Shown: in pieces, positions 7,709-14,895 of the stretch | How the letters are laid out: every line of letters begins with the position of its first letter | Position numbering within the stretch: the first letter of the stretch is position 1 | Origin: Bacteroidota bacterium | GTDB taxonomy: Bacteria > Bacteroidota > Bacteroidia > Flavobacteriales > Flavobacteriaceae | DNA: 15,539 nucleotides | Assembly: GCA_023437485.1 (NCBI GenBank) | Contig: JAEZGB010000011.1 | Coordinates: 1 to 15,539, forward strand | Reading direction: 5' to 3' | Translations under genes and position numbers: made by a program | The notes under the pieces: model-generated | Told to the model about the DNA's origin: nothing | The model's input: the letters and a program-made list of their open reading frames with translations, nothing else | The model's database searches: none

Positions 7709-8104
7709 TTAGGCAATCTGGTCAAGGCAGGCCTGAAGTTTTTCCCGGCACAGGGGCTTGGCTATGAAACCGCGTACAAAATTTGATTTTTGAGCCTTGA
7801 GAATGTCGGCGGGATTGACCGATGAACTCAGCATTATCACCCGGCAAGCGCTCCTCACCCGCTCAGGCAACAGCGCGAAAGATTCCAAAAATTCAAACCC
7901 GTCCATTCCGGGCATACTGATATCCAAAAAGATGAGTTCCGGAACACCCGGATCGGAAGGTTCAGATCCCAGGAACGCCAATGCCCTCGGACCCGATTCC
8001 ATCAAAGTGATGTGCAGGGACGCCCCGGCCAGTTCGATGACCTTTTGGGCAATCAGCCTGTCAAAACGCGAATCGTCAATCACCATGATGTTATTGCAAA
8101 CCAT
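7709..8104 (-). CDS. Single-domain (CheY-like) response regulator
   Basis: This 131-aa protein is only a receiver domain. The acidic pair is Asp10/Asp11 (VIDDS), the phosphoacceptor is Asp61 in LIFLDISMPGMDG, Ser93 takes the Ser/Thr switch position (IMLSSS), and Lys116 is in FIAKPL. No output domain follows, so it must act through protein contact, as a phosphate sink or as a relay. Its ATG lies 6 bp after the stop of the TPR-DHp gene, so the two are almost certainly one transcript and probably partners. The phosphate source is unclear because the partner has no ATP-binding domain. Confidence 0.93.
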   Translation of the reverse strand: MVCNNIMVIDDSRFDRLIAQKVIELAGASLHITLMESGPRALAFLGSEPSDPGVPELIFLDISMPGMDGFEFLESFALLPERVRSACRVIMLSSSVNPADILKAQKSNFVRGFIAKPLCREKLQACLDQIA

Positions 8105-8110
8105 ACAAAT

Positions 8111-9640
8111 TCAGGAATCTTTGTTTTTTATTACGTTGGTAATTACCTGGTCCAGTTCACTGGCGGTCGCGTGGATGCCTTCCAGCATTTCCCGTTGCTC
8201 GGCAGGATCAAGTTTTTCGCGCACCAGAAGCGATGACAGACCAAGCAAAGTGGCCACCGGCCCGCGCACCTTGTGTGATTGGATGTGGATGATGTGCGCC
8301 ATCTGGTCCCTGTGCGAGCGTGATCGGCGGATGATCAAAATGACCAGTACACAAAGAACCGTAGCCAAAATTACCATTCCCGACAGGTAGGCAAAGCGCT
8401 GCTTGTCTGATTTGAGCTGGTTGATTTGCAGAATTTTTTCCTGGATAACCAGGTCCTTGTTCTTGAGTTCGACGGCGCGTTTGGTTTCAAGCTCCTGCAT
8501 CACCACTTTGCTTTGCAGTGAAAATATCGAATCCTTTAGCCCGACATTGCTTTTTTGCAATTCAAACGCGGCTTTGTATTTCCCTGCGAGCACATAGGCA
8601 TTGATCAGGTTTTGGTTGAACTCGGCAAGGGGCCCTGAAAAACCTGTTTGGCGGCAAAGCTCGACCGCGGTTTCAAGATGCCCGGTGGCCTTATTAAGCG
8701 CTCCTTGCCCGCTCTTCCCCTGCCCTGCGTCCCGAACCGCCGCCTCGAGCAATACTGACCCGAGATTGCCGTGATTGACCGCCATGCTCCGTAAATTGTT
8801 CATTTCCTGGCTTATGGCAAGCGCTTTTTTATGGTAGGAGACTGACTTGTCATACTCCCCCATTTTTTCGTAAACATTGCCAATATTGGCGTAATTGATC
8901 TGCACCGAATTTTTTCGGCCGGCGTCTTCGTTGGATTTTAGCGCGCTGAACAGCAGGGTCAATGCTTCCTTGTACTCGCCCCGGTCCTGGAAAACGCGTG
9001 ACAGATTACCGGTAGTTCGGGCTATGGCACGGGATTTTTCCGGGCCGGCCTTTTCCTTTTGGTAAATTTCGAGCGCACGGTTGTAGTATTGTTCGGTTTT
9101 GGGCAAATTTTTCTGCTCATAATAGACATGCCCGATATTCTCAAGGACCATTGCCATTTTACGGGGATCATCGGAGTTCTCATAAATTTGCAGCGCGTCA
9201 AATGCGTTTTTCAGGGCCTCGGGATATTTTCCCTGGCCCAGGTATATGAGGCTTAAATTTGAATGGATTCCCGCCGCGCCCACCTTGTCACCTATTTGTT
9301 CAAAAATTTTCAAAGCATCGTGATTGGCCGCAACCGCATTTTTGACATCGGCCCTTGCGTTAAGGTTGAGAGCCAAAACCCCATAAGAACCTGCCAGCCA
9401 CTTTTTTTGCGGCAGCTTCAAGGCGATGTCCCGGGCCATTTCGGCATAGCGGATCCCTTGTTGCGGATCAATTTCAGACATTGCATGCGAGGCATCCTGC
9501 AGAAGTTTTACCCTGACGGTATCAATTTTGGATTTTGAATAGAGTCGGAACAGCGAATCGGCATACTTTGTTGGCGCGGCAACCTGTGCCACCGAGCTTG
9601 CATGCCACACCATGAAAAGCAATATGAAAATCGGCTTCAT
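8111..9640 (-). CDS. TPR sensor with membrane segment and DHp (HisKA-like) domain but no ATPase domain
   Basis: The product is 509 aa. A signal peptide, MKPIFILLFMVWHASSVAQ, is followed by TPR units (for example ALKIFEQIGDKVGAAGIHSNLSL split over helices, and ALEIYQKEKAGPEKSRAIA) to about residue 370. A coiled coil leads to one membrane helix (about 415-438, GMVILATVLCVLVILII). The C-terminal ~60 residues hold an H-box, IQSHKVRGPVATLLGL, with His456, then a second helix ending ITNVIKNKDS. The protein stops there, so no HATPase_c (N, G1 or G2 box) exists. The residue after the His is Lys, not the Glu/Asp usual in active kinases. It therefore cannot phosphorylate itself as a standard histidine kinase and may be a phosphotransfer or phosphatase scaffold. 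I chose the start at 9640 because the signal peptide starts there; the longer frame upstream looks non-coding. Confidence 0.88.
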   Translation of the reverse strand: MKPIFILLFMVWHASSVAQVAAPTKYADSLFRLYSKSKIDTVRVKLLQDASHAMSEIDPQQGIRYAEMARDIALKLPQKKWLAGSYGVLALNLNARADVKNAVAANHDALKIFEQIGDKVGAAGIHSNLSLIYLGQGKYPEALKNAFDALQIYENSDDPRKMAMVLENIGHVYYEQKNLPKTEQYYNRALEIYQKEKAGPEKSRAIARTTGNLSRVFQDRGEYKEALTLLFSALKSNEDAGRKNSVQINYANIGNVYEKMGEYDKSVSYHKKALAISQEMNNLRSMAVNHGNLGSVLLEAAVRDAGQGKSGQGALNKATGHLETAVELCRQTGFSGPLAEFNQNLINAYVLAGKYKAAFELQKSNVGLKDSIFSLQSKVVMQELETKRAVELKNKDLVIQEKILQINQLKSDKQRFAYLSGMVILATVLCVLVILIIRRSRSHRDQMAHIIHIQSHKVRGPVATLLGLSSLLVREKLDPAEQREMLEGIHATASELDQVITNVIKNKDS

Positions 9641-9799
9641 AAACAATCGAATGGGAGTGGAAAGATATAGAAAGTCTAAAAAAAATACCCCCATTTTTAA
9701 AATAAAACTTGGCCGCGGCACATTTATTCGTCCAAGGGTCAAGGTGCACTAAAAATGTGGCATTTGGCGGAGACATTTGATCAATAATCGGGTTTAATT

Positions 9800-9848
9800 G
9801 CCGTTAATAGAATAATTACGGCTGATGTTTGAGCCGTTTCTATATTTA
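9800..9848 (+). promoter_or_regulatory. Candidate promoter/operator of the 91-aa gene
   Basis: Two inverted repeats share an arm: CCGT/ACGG (about 9801-9804 and 9818-9821 region) and a 6-bp repeat ACGGCT (9818-9823) with AGCCGT (9832-9837), spacer 8 nt. Directly after comes TATATTTA (9841-9848), which resembles the -7 element TAnnTTTG, 13 nt before the ATG at 9862. No good -33 element was found at the right spacing. Confidence 0.35.
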
Positions 9849-9861
9849 CAAAAATCAATCT

Positions 9862-10137
9862 ATGGACTCTCTCCGAATTTACATCGACGTACTGGGCCAG
9901 CAAATCTCTTTTGATTACTGCCAGAAAAAAATGCCCAGGGGGCAGGCGTGGTCTGCCACCATCGTTGATGAATGCAGGACCATAGAAGAAGAATTACTGG
10001 CCACTTCACCCGAAGATTGCCTGGATGCAATTGTCCCTCTGCTGGTACAATTTGGAAACGTGACCCGCATTACATCGGCTGACACCAACAGCCCGTATAT
10101 TGAAAAACTTCTGACCAAGATTGCAAGCTATACTTAA
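9862..10137 (+). CDS. Orphan 91-aa soluble protein of unknown function
   Basis: I do not recognise a family. The start is the ATG at 9862 (MDSLRIYIDVLG); the frame upstream to a TTG at 9829 runs through the -7-like element and is rejected. The protein has no signal peptide or membrane segment and one region of alternating hydrophobic residues at the N-terminus (RIYIDVLGQQISFDY). An acidic helix (ECRTIEEELLATSPEDCLDAI) is followed by a C-terminal part with VTRITSADTNSPYIEKLL. Three Cys are present. The codon use looks like that of the neighbours. It stands alone, divergent from the TPR-DHp operon across a 221-bp gap that holds a possible operator and no other gene I can support. Confidence 0.7.
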   Translation: MDSLRIYIDVLGQQISFDYCQKKMPRGQAWSATIVDECRTIEEELLATSPEDCLDAIVPLLVQFGNVTRITSADTNSPYIEKLLTKIASYT

Positions 10138-10152
10138 CCTGGGCCACTTTTA

Positions 10153-10193
10153 TTAGGAATTTTAACAATATGCCTAAAGATCAATGCATTAGG
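10153..10193. promoter_or_regulatory. Three alternating TTAGG/CCTAA boxes upstream of the beta-helix gene
   Basis: TTAGG at 10153-10157, CCTAA at 10173-10177 and TTAGG at 10189-10193 form two overlapping inverted repeats. They lie 25-65 bp upstream of the predicted -7 element of the beta-helix gene, a usual operator position. The boxes are only 5 bp long, so chance is a real alternative. Confidence 0.3.
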
Positions 10194-10217
10194 TCGATTA
10201 ATTTGGTTTTTTACCGA

Positions 10218-10225
10218 TAATTTTG
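10218..10225 (+). promoter_or_regulatory. -7 promoter element of the beta-helix T9SS gene
   Basis: TAATTTTG matches the Bacteroidota -7 consensus TAnnTTTG exactly and lies 49 nt before the ATG at 10275. No TTG occurs 19-20 nt upstream, so an activator might be needed or the call may be wrong. Confidence 0.4.
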
Positions 10226-10274
10226 TCTGCAAATTTTGGGAAAGATTTAACTTTCAGCCCATTAAGAATTATTG

Positions 10275-11990
10275 ATGCGGCAAATTGTTACCAACTTTCT
10301 TCTGATTATAGTCAGCTCTACCCTATTTGCGCAGACAAATTTTTATGTCAGCCAGAGTGGAGGCAATGACCTGAACGACGGGCTTTCGCCGCAAACGGCA
10401 TGGGCCACCATTCAGCATGCGGCTAATTTCGCAATCCCCAACAGTGTGGTGCATATCATGGAAGGCATTTACCATGAAAATGTCCAGGTCAATGTTTCGG
10501 GTACGGCCGGCAATCCCATCGTCTTCACCAATTATCAAAACGGTCATGTGGTCATTGACGGAACCGGTACTCCGGGGACTTCGCTTATACGGATGACCAA
10601 TAAAAGCTGGTTGCATTTTGAGAATATGGAACTGCGCAACCTGGTCAGGGATAATGCACGCGGCATTATGGCTGAAACCACGCCATCAGGTTATGCGCGA
10701 AACCTCAGCTTTAAGGATATTACCATTCACACGATACGGTGGACTCCCGATGACGGGGTGATCCCTGGATCGGGCCAGGACGCGCGCGGCTTTGCGGTGG
10801 TGGGGCGCGGTGCCGGGATCGAGTATATCTCCATTGTGGATTGTACCATCAGGGACAATGTAACCGGCAAAAGCGAGGCACTCACCTTCAATGGCAATGT
10901 CGAGGACTTTCTGATTGAAGGGTGCCAGGTTTTCAACAATACCAATATCGGCATCTGCCTGGCCGGCAATTATGGCATTTGTGCCAACCCGTCGGTTGAC
11001 AAAACCCGCAACGGCATCGTCAGGGGAAATATCTGCTACAACAACGTTTCGCCACTTTCATCTTCAGCGGGGATCTATGTGGACGGGGGCGAAAACATCG
11101 TCATTGAACGCAACAATTGCTTCGGGAACGGAACAGGAATAAGTGTTGGCTGCGAGCAAAACGGGACAACGAAGTACATTACGGTCAAAAACAACCTGAT
11201 CCACAACAACATCGGGCGCGGCCTGGCCGTGGGCGGGCACACATTGCTTTCTACCGGGCAGGTGCTTTTTTCGACTTTTCGAAACAACACCCTATTTCAA
11301 AATAACTCCGAGTTGGGCTATCACAGCGAAATCCACCTCAGCAAGGCATCTAATTGCGTTTTTGAAGACAACATCATCTATTCCAACGACCAGAACATTT
11401 TATTGTCGGTTGACAACAAACTCCCCCAGGCCAACAACCTGTTTAACTACAATTGTCTTTACACGCCTTCCGGAAATCCCGGAGATCTCAATATTTACTG
11501 GCATTTGCAAAGTTTTGCGTCGCTCGGGCAACTGCAACAGGCCCTGGGACAGGAAGTAAACTCGATCTTTGCCGATCCGCAACTGCTCTCAGGATCGGGA
11601 TCACTATCGCCACAAAGCGTTTGTTTGAACGCCGGCAATCCCGCGCTGAGTTTGCCCGCGGGTGAACTGGACTTTTACGGTAATCCAAGGCTTGCGGGCA
11701 GTGCGGTTGATATTGGCGCGCTGGAAATTCCGGTGGCCCTGGGTCTGGAAGAATTCATGGCCGAAGCCAAACCTTTTCCCAACCCCGTTACCGATGGGGT
11801 GCTTCATTTCAACATGGATCTGGATGATGCCTTTTTTGAACTTTTTGACCTGACCGGCCGCAAACTATGGCAAAGTGGCCACATTAGGGGGCGTAGCCTC
11901 AAATTAAACACTTCGGCCCGCGGAATTTGCTTCTACAGGATTGTCCTGGATGGCAAACACCGGGGCGCCGGAAAACTGGTTATCCGATAA
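10275..11990 (+). CDS. Secreted right-handed parallel beta-helix protein with T9SS sorting domain
   Basis: The product is 571 aa. A signal peptide, MRQIVTNFLLIIVSSTLFAQ, is followed by a DUF1565-like opening (NFYVSQSGGNDLNDGLSPQTAW split by its Gly-Asn turn). Repeated short strands rich in N-x-I-x-x-N follow, for example GIVRGNICYNN, NIVIERNNCFGNGTGISVG and YITVKNNLIHNN, the hallmark of pectate-lyase-like beta-helices, to about residue 400. Residues from ~493 (PFPNPVTDGVLHF, ELFDLTGRKLW, end KLVIR) form a type A T9SS sorting domain. This fold occurs in polysaccharide lyases, epimerases and adhesins; I cannot assign catalytic residues or a substrate. I chose the ATG at 10275; a TTG one codon earlier adds nothing. 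Its stop faces the stop of a tiny minus-strand gene 11 bp away, without a visible terminator between. Confidence 0.88.
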   Translation: MRQIVTNFLLIIVSSTLFAQTNFYVSQSGGNDLNDGLSPQTAWATIQHAANFAIPNSVVHIMEGIYHENVQVNVSGTAGNPIVFTNYQNGHVVIDGTGTPGTSLIRMTNKSWLHFENMELRNLVRDNARGIMAETTPSGYARNLSFKDITIHTIRWTPDDGVIPGSGQDARGFAVVGRGAGIEYISIVDCTIRDNVTGKSEALTFNGNVEDFLIEGCQVFNNTNIGICLAGNYGICANPSVDKTRNGIVRGNICYNNVSPLSSSAGIYVDGGENIVIERNNCFGNGTGISVGCEQNGTTKYITVKNNLIHNNIGRGLAVGGHTLLSTGQVLFSTFRNNTLFQNNSELGYHSEIHLSKASNCVFEDNIIYSNDQNILLSVDNKLPQANNLFNYNCLYTPSGNPGDLNIYWHLQSFASLGQLQQALGQEVNSIFADPQLLSGSGSLSPQSVCLNAGNPALSLPAGELDFYGNPRLAGSAVDIGALEIPVALGLEEFMAEAKPFPNPVTDGVLHFNMDLDDAFFELFDLTGRKLWQSGHIRGRSLKLNTSARGICFYRIVLDGKHRGAGKLVIR

Positions 11991-12001
11991 TTTGATTGCG
12001 C

Positions 12002-12169
12002 TCAGCGTTCATCGTTGAGTTCCGACTCCCGGCCGGGAAAATCATTCGCTTTGTCATTAAAGTGCTGTTCTACCTTTTTCTTGTCCTTTTGGTTTCGGTA
12101 CACCAGGTACACAATCAGCGCGAGGGCCAAAAAGACCACTATTCCAATGATGTTTACGTTCGCTTCCAT
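12002..12169 (-). CDS. 55-aa single-pass membrane protein
   Basis: The frame reads MEANVNIIGIVVFLALALIV, then YLVYRNQKDKKKVEQHF and ends with RESELNDER before TGA. One membrane helix (about residues 6-24) is followed by a basic stretch (RNQKDKKK), which predicts N-out/C-in topology, and an acidic tail. Short proteins of this plan (helix, then a Lys-rich then Asp/Glu-rich tail) are frequent hypothetical genes in Bacteroidota; the function is unknown. A promoter-like pair lies upstream at 12185-12216. It converges on the beta-helix gene with 11 bp between stops and is divergent from mlaE. The larger frame on the opposite strand lacks a sensible start and protein character. Confidence 0.75.
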   Translation of the reverse strand: MEANVNIIGIVVFLALALIVYLVYRNQKDKKKVEQHFNDKANDFPGRESELNDER

Positions 12170-12184
12170 AATCCGGTATTTGAC

Positions 12185-12216
12185 GGAATTTACGCAAATC
12201 CCTCAAAACCAACAAA
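12185..12216 (-). promoter_or_regulatory. Possible promoter of the 55-aa membrane protein
   Basis: On the minus strand TTTG (12216-12213) is followed by 20 nt and then TAAATTCC (12192-12185), an imperfect -7 element (TA and two T of TAnnTTTG kept). The spacing equals that of the better promoters in this window. The ATG is at 12169. Confidence 0.4.
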
Positions 12217-12288
12217 TGCGTCGGCAACTGATTTGATTCGGGATGACTTCGTGCAAAGGGGAATAACGAATTAATTGGTACATTAGCA

Positions 12289-13089
12289 ATGAATTCTGCA
12301 AATATGGTGTCCCTAACCCAAAAGCATGTACGGCCCGTCAGGGACTTTCTGGCCCAGGTGGGCGAGCTGGCTTATTTTGTGCGGCGTTTTTTTGTCGAAC
12401 TTCCAAAAAAGCCTTTTGAATTCAATGAGTTTACCCGTCAATGCTTCCAGATTGGCAACCGCTCGCTACCTCTTGTGGCGGTGACGGCATTCATCATCGG
12501 AATGGTCTTCGCGCTGCAATCGCGCCCTACCCTTGAGGAATTCGGCGCGGCGTCATGGATGCCGGCCATGATCAGCATTTCCATCGTTCGCGAGATCGGC
12601 CCCATCATCACGGCGCTCATTTGCGCGGCAAGGGTAAGTTCAGGTATAAGTGCCGAACTCGGTGCCATGCGGGTGAGCGAACAAATCGACGCGATGGATG
12701 TTTCGGGGACCAATCCATTCCGCTATCTGGTGGTAACACGAGTCGCAGCCTGCACGCTGATGGTTCCTTTATTGGTAATCCTCGGTGATGCAATTTCAAT
12801 CTACGCGTCCTTCTTGGTAGAAAACTTTAAGGGCAATGTATCGATGAGGCTCTATTTTAACGAAGTTGCCGAAGCGCTTCAGTTCAGTGACGTGCTTCCC
12901 GCGGTGATCAAAACTTTCTTTTTTGGTTTCGCCATTGGGATTGTTGGCTGTTTCAAGGGATACACCTGCAAAAAAGGCACTGCCGGCGTTGGCATAGCAG
13001 CCAATTCGGGCGTGGTGCTCGCCTCGATGCTGTTATTTATCATCGACTTCCTGGCGGTTTTTATTTCAGATATCATCTACCACGAATGA
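12289..13089 (+). CDS. mlaE: MlaE-family ABC transporter permease (lipid transport)
   Basis: The product is 266 aa, the usual size for the MlaE/YrbE permease family. It has an N-terminal amphipathic region, then about five membrane segments. Family landmarks include LPLVAVTAFIIGMVFALQ, the conserved SIVREIGPIITALICAAR followed by SGISAELGAMRVSEQIDAM (coupling region to the ATPase), and near the end GCFKGYTCKKGTAGVG. It forms the inner-membrane channel of an Mla-type complex that moves phospholipid-like lipids between inner and outer membrane. It is first in a three-gene operon: its stop overlaps the ATPase start by 4 nt (ATGA at 13086). An ATG five codons later (12304) is an alternative start. 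No convincing promoter was seen in the 119 bp upstream. Confidence 0.93.
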   Translation: MNSANMVSLTQKHVRPVRDFLAQVGELAYFVRRFFVELPKKPFEFNEFTRQCFQIGNRSLPLVAVTAFIIGMVFALQSRPTLEEFGAASWMPAMISISIVREIGPIITALICAARVSSGISAELGAMRVSEQIDAMDVSGTNPFRYLVVTRVAACTLMVPLLVILGDAISIYASFLVENFKGNVSMRLYFNEVAEALQFSDVLPAVIKTFFFGFAIGIVGCFKGYTCKKGTAGVGIAANSGVVLASMLLFIIDFLAVFISDIIYHE

Positions 13090-13835
13090 TGGACACTCAA
13101 GTTCCAAATAGCGTCATCACCATTACGGGGCTCAACAAAAGCTTTGGCGAGAACCATGTGCTGCGCGATTTTAACCTTAATCTTGTTGAGGGCCAAAACC
13201 TGGTGGTAATGGGCAAATCGGGTTCAGGCAAGTCTGTTATGATTAAATGTATCGTGGGCCTTGAAGGTTATGATGGCGGAAGCATCAATGTGCTGGGCAA
13301 CGAAATCAAGGACCTTGCACAGGACGATCTCAACGCCCTGCGAACCGATTTGGGTTTTCTTTTTCAGGGAAGCGCGCTGTATGATTCAATGTCGGTAAGA
13401 CAGAATCTCGAATTTCCGCTTCGTCGCCACAAAAACCGCATTCCGCAGGGAACTGATGCCGGAGCATTAATCACCGAGGCCCTCAGCGCCGTTGGGCTGG
13501 CAAGTGCGATAGATTTGATGCCCGAAGAACTTTCGGGCGGGATGAAGCGCCGCGTGGCCCTGGCCAGGACACTGATCCTGAGACCGCGAATTATCCTGTA
13601 CGACGAACCCACTACCGGACTTGACCCGATCACTTCCAGGGAGATCATCGGGCTGATACGCGAGGTGCGCAAAAGGTACAGAACCTCATCCATTATCATT
13701 ACCCATGATATTGACTGTGCCAAAAGTCTGGCTGACCAAATGATACTGCTTATTGACGGCAGGAATTACGCTCAGGGGACATTTGAAGCGCTCCAGTCAT
13801 CCACCGATCCAAAAATCAAAGCCTTTTTCTCATGA
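13086..13835 (+). CDS. mlaF: MlaF-family ABC transporter ATPase
   Basis: The 249-aa ATPase has every motif in place: Walker A GKSGSGKS (43-50), Q-loop FLFQGSALYDSM with the LYDSM typical of the MlaF group, signature LSGGMKRR (about 149-156), Walker B IILYDEP (about 169-175), D-loop TGLDP and H-loop His207 in ITHD. It powers the MlaE permease. Its start overlaps the mlaE stop by 4 nt and its stop overlaps the mlaD start by 4 nt, which indicates translational coupling. A second ATG one codon later (13089) cannot be excluded as the start. Confidence 0.95.
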   Translation: MMDTQVPNSVITITGLNKSFGENHVLRDFNLNLVEGQNLVVMGKSGSGKSVMIKCIVGLEGYDGGSINVLGNEIKDLAQDDLNALRTDLGFLFQGSALYDSMSVRQNLEFPLRRHKNRIPQGTDAGALITEALSAVGLASAIDLMPEELSGGMKRRVALARTLILRPRIILYDEPTTGLDPITSREIIGLIREVRKRYRTSSIIITHDIDCAKSLADQMILLIDGRNYAQGTFEALQSSTDPKIKAFFS

Positions 13836-14797
13836 AGGAAACAACCTCACAACAGGTCCGCCTGGGATTTTTTATTGTCGTTGCCTCGGCGATTTTCGGG
13901 GCGGCCATTTATTTTATCGGAAACAAACAAAGCCTGTTTGGACGGGCAGTGCCGCTATACGCCGTGTTCAATAACATCAACGGGCTGCAACCCGGGAACA
14001 ACGTTCGTTACTCAGGTGTGAACGCGGGCACGGTGAGGCGGATAGAAATGCTCAACGATACTGCCATAAGGGTCGAAATGCTGATCGAACGGCAAATTTT
14101 CAAACACATCAATACCGACGCCGTCGCAGCGGTGGGTTCGGACGGGCTGGTGGGCAGCATGGTGATCAACATTATGCCCGGCACGGGCCGCACACCGGTG
14201 CAAAAAGGCGCCGAAATCCAGTCCCAGGGCAATATCCGAACCCAGGAAATTCTGGAAACACTGAGCATTACCAATGAGAATGCGGCGCTGTTATCGGCTG
14301 ACCTTTTGCGCATCTCCAACCAGGTTAACCGGGGCAATGGCACCGCCGGGCTGCTTTTACGCGATTCGGTGATGGCCGATGACCTCAAGCAGACACTGCA
14401 CTACCTCAAAATCAGCAGCCAGGAAACCTCCAAGGCCGTGAACCGGCTGAACTCGATCCTGGCATCATTGGACCAAAAGGACAATGTATTGGGAGTCGTT
14501 CGCGATACGGCGGTGGCGGCAAAATTCAGGAATATCATTGAGAACCTTGACAAGTCCGGCAAGGCGATAGAAAAGGCATCGACCAACATAGATGCGTTGG
14601 TGGACGAGTACCGCGACGGGGAAGGCGCCCTGAAATATTTGGTCAAAGATCCAAAATCGGCGCGTGAACTTGACTCGGTGATTACCAATATCAACAGCGC
14701 CACAAATCTGCTAAAGCAGGATTTGGAAGCGCTCAAACATTCATTCTTGCTCCGCGGGTATTTTAAAAAACAGGCAAAAGCCAAAAAGGACAATTAG
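13832..14797 (+). CDS. mlaD: MlaD-family MCE-domain lipid-binding protein
   Basis: The product is 321 aa. One N-terminal membrane anchor (about 10-30, LGFFIVVASAIFGAAIYFIG) precedes an MCE domain (about 41-119) with VFNNINGLQPGNNVRYSGV and, later, GSDGLVGSMVINIMPG. A long helical region, rich in N, S and L heptads, reaches the basic C-terminus (YFKKQAKAKKDN). It forms the periplasmic ring that hands lipids to or from the MlaE/MlaF pump. E. coli MlaD is much shorter (about 180 aa), so the extra ~140 residues of helix could build a longer tunnel or coiled coil (inference). No mlaB or mlaC follows in this window. No terminator hairpin is obvious after the TAG. Confidence 0.93.
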   Translation: MKETTSQQVRLGFFIVVASAIFGAAIYFIGNKQSLFGRAVPLYAVFNNINGLQPGNNVRYSGVNAGTVRRIEMLNDTAIRVEMLIERQIFKHINTDAVAAVGSDGLVGSMVINIMPGTGRTPVQKGAEIQSQGNIRTQEILETLSITNENAALLSADLLRISNQVNRGNGTAGLLLRDSVMADDLKQTLHYLKISSQETSKAVNRLNSILASLDQKDNVLGVVRDTAVAAKFRNIIENLDKSGKAIEKASTNIDALVDEYRDGEGALKYLVKDPKSARELDSVITNINSATNLLKQDLEALKHSFLLRGYFKKQAKAKKDN

Positions 14798-14847
14798 TTA
14801 GTAGTTGGGACAGATTTTTCATCAGGTTGTAAATTGGTGTTAAGGGG

Positions 14848-14878
14848 TTGACCCAAAAAGATTTAATGGGTATCTTTG
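14848..14878 (+). promoter_or_regulatory. Strong Bacteroidota-type promoter between mlaD and the Rnk-like gene
   Basis: TTG (14848-14850) is followed by 20 nt and then TATCTTTG (14871-14878), an exact match to TAnnTTTG. The predicted start near 14885 gives about 11 nt of leader before the ATG of the 35-aa ORF and about 228 nt before the Rnk-like gene. This is the best promoter match in the window. Confidence 0.72.
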
Positions 14879-14895
14879 GGCAAATTCCTCAAGAA

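Noticed and set aside
8105..8110. Frameshift hiding a histidine kinase ATPase domain
   Set aside because: Only 6 bp lie between the DHp protein stop and the receiver start, and no N-box or G-box residues appear in other frames nearby.
9641..9742. 34-residue N-terminal extension of the TPR-DHp protein
   Set aside because: The signal peptide begins at the ATG at 9640 and the extension would bury it; upstream sequence is A/T-rich and non-coding in character.
10171..10221. 16-aa frame starting ATGCCTAAAG
   Set aside because: It is too short, runs through the operator-like boxes and the -7 element, and has no further support.
12027..12038. Palindrome TCCCGGCCGGGA as a stand-alone regulatory site
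   Set aside because: It lies inside the coding part of the 55-aa gene (FPGRE) and has no T tract; noted only as a possible stem.
11996..12274. 92-aa plus-strand frame
   Set aside because: It has no sensible start and is antisense to the 55-aa membrane protein, which has better coding and promoter signals.
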